Below are positions 61,056-64,000 of a stretch of 64,000 nucleotides of DNA, one piece after another (positions within the stretch are counted from its first letter, which is position 1; every line of letters begins with the position of its first letter). Source of the stretch: Spirochaetales bacterium (lineage in GTDB: Bacteria > Spirochaetota > Spirochaetia > DAHUYW01); NCBI GenBank assembly GCA_027306915.1, contig DAHUYW010000001.1, forward strand, positions 182,418-246,417, written 5' to 3'. The notes below the pieces were generated by a model. The model made no database searches. It saw only the letters and a list, made by a program, of their open reading frames with translations, and had not been told where the DNA came from. Position numbers and translations under genes: made by a program.

Positions 61056-62114
61056 ATGGAAGAGACGCTCCAGTCGCGGGCCACGGGGCAACCGGCGACG
61101 GATGGTTCCGGTCACGCCGAAACGCTGACCCGGCAGGTAGCCGCGGTGGCTGTGGCGGTTTCGCGCCTCATTGAAAACATCAAATCGGTCATTTACATCG
61201 ACAAAAGGAAGCTCGAGTATATCATCGCCTCGAAGATAGCCGGCGGGCACGTCATCCTCGCCGATTCGCACGGGGTAGGAAAGACATCCCTCGCCCGCGC
61301 GCTGGCCGGCTCGATCTCATGGGAGAGCGAGGATCTCTACAGCGACAGCGTGAAGGTGGAGAAGTTCAGCCGCATCCAGTGCACGGTCGATCTCCTTCCC
61401 CAGGATATCCTCGGTTACAACCGCTTCAGCAATACGAGCCAGGAGATGATCTTCAACAAGGGACCGATCTTCGCTCACTTCGTCCTGTGCGACGAGATAA
61501 ATCTACTCACCCCAAAGACGCAAGGGAGCTTTCTCCAGGCGATGGAGGAACAGACTGTCACCATTGAGGGCAAGACCTACCGGCTCCCCGATCCCTTCTT
61601 CATCATCGCGACGATGAATCTGAAGGGGGTGCACCTTTTTCCCCTGCCTGCCCCGCAGCTTGACCGCTTCATGATCGAGCTCTCGATGGGCTATCCGGAC
61701 GCGGAAGACGAGGGCTCCATCATTAAACAGCATGGCCGCAGTGACGCTTGGTCGGAGTTCCGGCCGGTCGTAGCCTCCCACACGATGACCGAATGGCAGC
61801 GGTTCGTCGACCAGATAACGATCCATGAGGAGATAGTCGAGTACATCGTCGCCTGCGTGCGGGAGACCCGCAACCACCCCGATGTCGCCGTCGGTGGAAG
61901 CCCGCGAGCCGGGGTGAAGGTCTCGCGGATGGCGCGCGCTTTGGCCCTGATCCGCGGTGCCACGTATGTGACGATCGACCTGGTGAAAGAGATCTTCCCC
62001 ACGGCGGTCTCCCACCGCCTGATAATGCGCGATCCTTCCCTTTCGGCCGAGCAGACGACGAAGGCGATTCTCGACATGGTGCCGGTGGACGTCGCTCGCA
62101 GGGCAAAGCGATAG
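61056..62114 (+). CDS. MoxR-family AAA+ ATPase
   Basis: The 352-residue product has Walker A in ILADSHGVGKTSLARALAG, Walker B in FVLCDEINLLTPKTQGSFLQAMEE, sensor 1 in FIIATMN and a sensor-2 region in the helical lid (GVKVSRMARALALIRGA). MoxR ATPases act as chaperones with vWA-domain partners. I start at the ATG of EETLQSRATG; the longer frame covers the promoter. It is 25 bases upstream of a DUF58 gene, the usual pairing. Confidence 0.9.
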   Translation: MEETLQSRATGQPATDGSGHAETLTRQVAAVAVAVSRLIENIKSVIYIDKRKLEYIIASKIAGGHVILADSHGVGKTSLARALAGSISWESEDLYSDSVKVEKFSRIQCTVDLLPQDILGYNRFSNTSQEMIFNKGPIFAHFVLCDEINLLTPKTQGSFLQAMEEQTVTIEGKTYRLPDPFFIIATMNLKGVHLFPLPAPQLDRFMIELSMGYPDAEDEGSIIKQHGRSDAWSEFRPVVASHTMTEWQRFVDQITIHEEIVEYIVACVRETRNHPDVAVGGSPRAGVKVSRMARALALIRGATYVTIDLVKEIFPTAVSHRLIMRDPSLSAEQTTKAILDMVPVDVARRAKR

Positions 62115-62139
62115 CACTGTTGCGCCGCGGGAGCGCCGC

Positions 62140-63438
62140 ATGAAAGGCTTCAGATCGGCAGTCCGTACGATTCGCTACTATTTCCCCTTGGCTCCCGCCG
62201 GAAGCGTGCTCTGCTTCTTCGCGGTGCTGCTTCTCGCGAACAGCTTCCAGACGCGCGATCCCTATCAGATCGTCCTCTCGGTCACCGCCCTTTTCGTGCT
62301 TGCCATGCTCGCCTTCCTTGCACGGATCCAGGCCGACCAGCTTTCGAAATACCCCATCCAGTGGGACTCGAGCCAGCCGCTCGTGGCCGGCTCCGAGCCC
62401 TCAGTGCAGCGACTCACGGGGGTCGTCGCGCGCCCTTTCCTAGGCTTCCGGCTCCACTTCGCGGTGCAGGGTTGGCTCTCCGTCGGAAGGCGGGCCTCCC
62501 TGTTTCTCTCACAGGAGACGGTGGCAAGCTCCGCCTCGCCCGGAGGTGAGGTCCCCGTGCAGCTGGTCTTCCCCCTGTGCGGTCTCTTTCGTGCCGAAGG
62601 GATCCTCAAGGTCGGGGATATCTTTGGATTGACGCGGGCTCAGTTCGGCGACTCCTACGAGCGCCACCTAGCCGTCATTCCGGCCGTCTTTCCCGAGGAA
62701 ATAAGCGTGAGGGTGGAGGCAACCCAGCGCTCCGAAGAAAAACAGAGTCAGATGAACTCCGATGAGGAAAAGTACTACATGCGGGAGTATGCTCCCGGCG
62801 ATCGCTTTCGCGACATCAATTGGAAAAGCTCGAGCCGACTCTCTCAGCTGTTCACGCGAATCGCTCCAATTGCGCAGGAGCAGACCAAGATCATCGCCGT
62901 CGAGTTTCGCAACTACCGCGAAGATGCGCCCGAAAGTCTTGCGTCCGTCATGCACCTGAATCACCTGAAGAGCTGGACCTTGAGCTTCCTGCGCGTGGTA
63001 AAGGAATCGAATCCGGACTTCCAATTCGTCGTCATGTCCGGCAGGGGCTCCGCCCGCCTCGAGAGCAAAGACGACATCGAGCGATTTGCTTCCGAGCTTG
63101 CGGAGATCACCTATCAAAGCGAGCCGGTCGAAGAGGTCGCTCCGCCGCCCACCGACGAGATATACCTGTTCACCACGCCCTACGACCGGCAGCTGCCCGC
63201 GCTTCTTGCAAGCTATCCTCAGAAGCGCATCAACCTTTTTCGGACGGTAGGCTCGCGGGCGCCGGGCTCACACCCGCGCCGGAGCCTTGCTCTTTTTCAC
63301 TTCCGGGAGCAGTTACCAATTCCTGGTTTGTGGGTTTTCCGAAGAGACCTGGCCCCAGAGCAGCCGGGCATCGATCACTCCCGAGCCCGTATTCTCGGCG
63401 AAGAGGCGGTAGAGGCTCGGGTATTCGCGTTCGCCTGA
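62140..63438 (+). CDS. DUF58-domain membrane-anchored protein, partner of MoxR
   Basis: The 432-residue product has two N-terminal membrane helices (AGSVLCFFAVLLLANSF; IVLSVTALFVLAMLAFLA), a beta domain and the DUF58 signature YYMREYAPGDRFRDINWKSSSR near residue 208, followed by a vWA-like segment. DUF58 proteins commonly partner MoxR ATPases. The last 55 residues after KRINLFRTV lose the family pattern and are arginine- and proline-rich, so the C-terminus may be changed or the frame may have slipped; no alternative frame reads better. Confidence 0.83.
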   Translation: MKGFRSAVRTIRYYFPLAPAGSVLCFFAVLLLANSFQTRDPYQIVLSVTALFVLAMLAFLARIQADQLSKYPIQWDSSQPLVAGSEPSVQRLTGVVARPFLGFRLHFAVQGWLSVGRRASLFLSQETVASSASPGGEVPVQLVFPLCGLFRAEGILKVGDIFGLTRAQFGDSYERHLAVIPAVFPEEISVRVEATQRSEEKQSQMNSDEEKYYMREYAPGDRFRDINWKSSSRLSQLFTRIAPIAQEQTKIIAVEFRNYREDAPESLASVMHLNHLKSWTLSFLRVVKESNPDFQFVVMSGRGSARLESKDDIERFASELAEITYQSEPVEEVAPPPTDEIYLFTTPYDRQLPALLASYPQKRINLFRTVGSRAPGSHPRRSLALFHFREQLPIPGLWVFRRDLAPEQPGIDHSRARILGEEAVEARVFAFA

Positions 63439-63476
63439 AGCCCAGACGGGCGAGACGGGTGCCAGGGGGGTGTCCC

Positions 63477-64000
63477 ATGGAAGCAGTTGCAGAGAAGGTC
63501 AAGGATACGCGGGTACGGTCCGCGCTCACCCATGTTCTGTTCTATACAAGGCTCTTCCTCTACCTCCTCGTGTTCACCATCCCGATCTTCCACCCGGCGG
63601 TGGTCGTCCCCTACGACAGGCTCGGCTGGTGGCTCTGGTTTGGAGTGCTCCCCGCCGAGATGCTCATTGCCTTCTACGGGCTGCGTCTCGGAGCGCGCGC
63701 ATGGCTCGTGCTTGCGGCGTTCCCGATCGCGGCGACGGTCATATTCGTATCGGGTCTCTCCCCGTTCTCCCTCGCCTTCCTCGGAGTGGGGGCCGCCTCA
63801 TTCATCGTGACGGCGGCGATCTTCCACGGCGGCCGATGGGGACGCTGGCTTGCCCTGCCCGAGCCGTTCCTGCTCGCGGTGCTTTACTACAAGATGCTCT
63901 CCTTTACCCGAGCCTCGGAGACAATAGCGCACTCGGCGGCGGGTATCACGCAGATCCTTCTCGTCATAAGCATCTGCGCCTTCCTCCTTCACTCCCTTGT
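63477..64000 (+). CDS. Multi-pass membrane protein, third gene of the MoxR operon (truncated by window end)
   Basis: From an ATG 38 bases after the DUF58 stop, the frame remains open to the window edge for 174 residues. It has about six membrane helices, such as LFLYLLVFTIPIFHPAVVV, AWLVLAAFPIAATVIFVSGL and FLGVGAASFIVTAAIF. MoxR operons often end with transglutaminase-type or Bat membrane proteins, but only the membrane part is visible, so I do not name it. Confidence 0.6.
   Translation, partial: MEAVAEKVKDTRVRSALTHVLFYTRLFLYLLVFTIPIFHPAVVVPYDRLGWWLWFGVLPAEMLIAFYGLRLGARAWLVLAAFPIAATVIFVSGLSPFSLAFLGVGAASFIVTAAIFHGGRWGRWLALPEPFLLAVLYYKMLSFTRASETIAHSAAGITQILLVISICAFLLHSL

Overview
This 64 kb window is chromosomal DNA of a high-GC bacterium, most likely a free-living or uncultured spirochaete (Spirochaetota). 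The evidence is a probable periplasmic flagellar collar protein (FlcA-like), outer-membrane and lipoprotein genes with LolA, and several proteins that look lineage-restricted. The presence of trp, ilvE and argA genes shows it can make amino acids. I see no rRNA operon, insertion sequence, prophage or CRISPR array. Gene order is compact, with many ATGA or GTGA stop-start overlaps.

Layout. 1-7.3 kb: 5' part of trpE behind a trp leader peptide and attenuator, ssb, a HepT/MntA-type toxin-antitoxin pair, a lipoprotein, a porin-like protein, a helical unknown and ilvE. 7.3-14 kb: a large TM-TPR flagellar collar candidate interrupted by one frameshift and preceded by a sigma-28-like promoter, a secreted CBM48-like protein, a 2-hydroxyacid dehydrogenase and a UPF0158-GNAT fusion. 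14-26 kb: eno, acylphosphatase, two receiver proteins, recX, rpsI-rplM, small membrane proteins, a degenerate aminotransferase-like protein coupled to gatB-gatA-gatC, and a UvrD/PcrA helicase. 26-38 kb: a J-domain protein; a TPR/zinc-ribbon, lolA, rodZ, rimO operon; pyrH-like kinase, a ketosphinganine-reductase-like SDR, tRNA-Leu(CAA), an aldo/keto reductase, a secreted ankyrin protein and a second 2-hydroxyacid dehydrogenase. 38-45.5 kb: a 50-residue YHS protein, a ketopantoate-reductase-like gene, a glutaredoxin/FTR pair, fabD-fabG-fabF, HPr, a lipoprotein and a HAD phosphatase. 45.5-64 kb: a DEAD-box-like protein with lost ATPase motifs, an MBL hydrolase, a DksA-type protein, infA, Smr, a DUF4097 protein, argA, an MFS transporter, a DUF1538 membrane protein paired with a triple PII-like protein, an aminotransferase, an aldehyde dehydrogenase, and the start of a MoxR-DUF58 operon.

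Most genes are housekeeping. The most notable signals are: the trp attenuator with three consecutive Trp codons; a recurrent promoter layout in which the -10 box ends 6-9 nt before an ATG with no Shine-Dalgarno (predicted leaderless mRNAs); tandem palindromic repeats abutting the rplM -35; the DUF1538/triple-PII pair; the DEAD-box pseudo-helicase; and the frameshifted flagellar collar gene.
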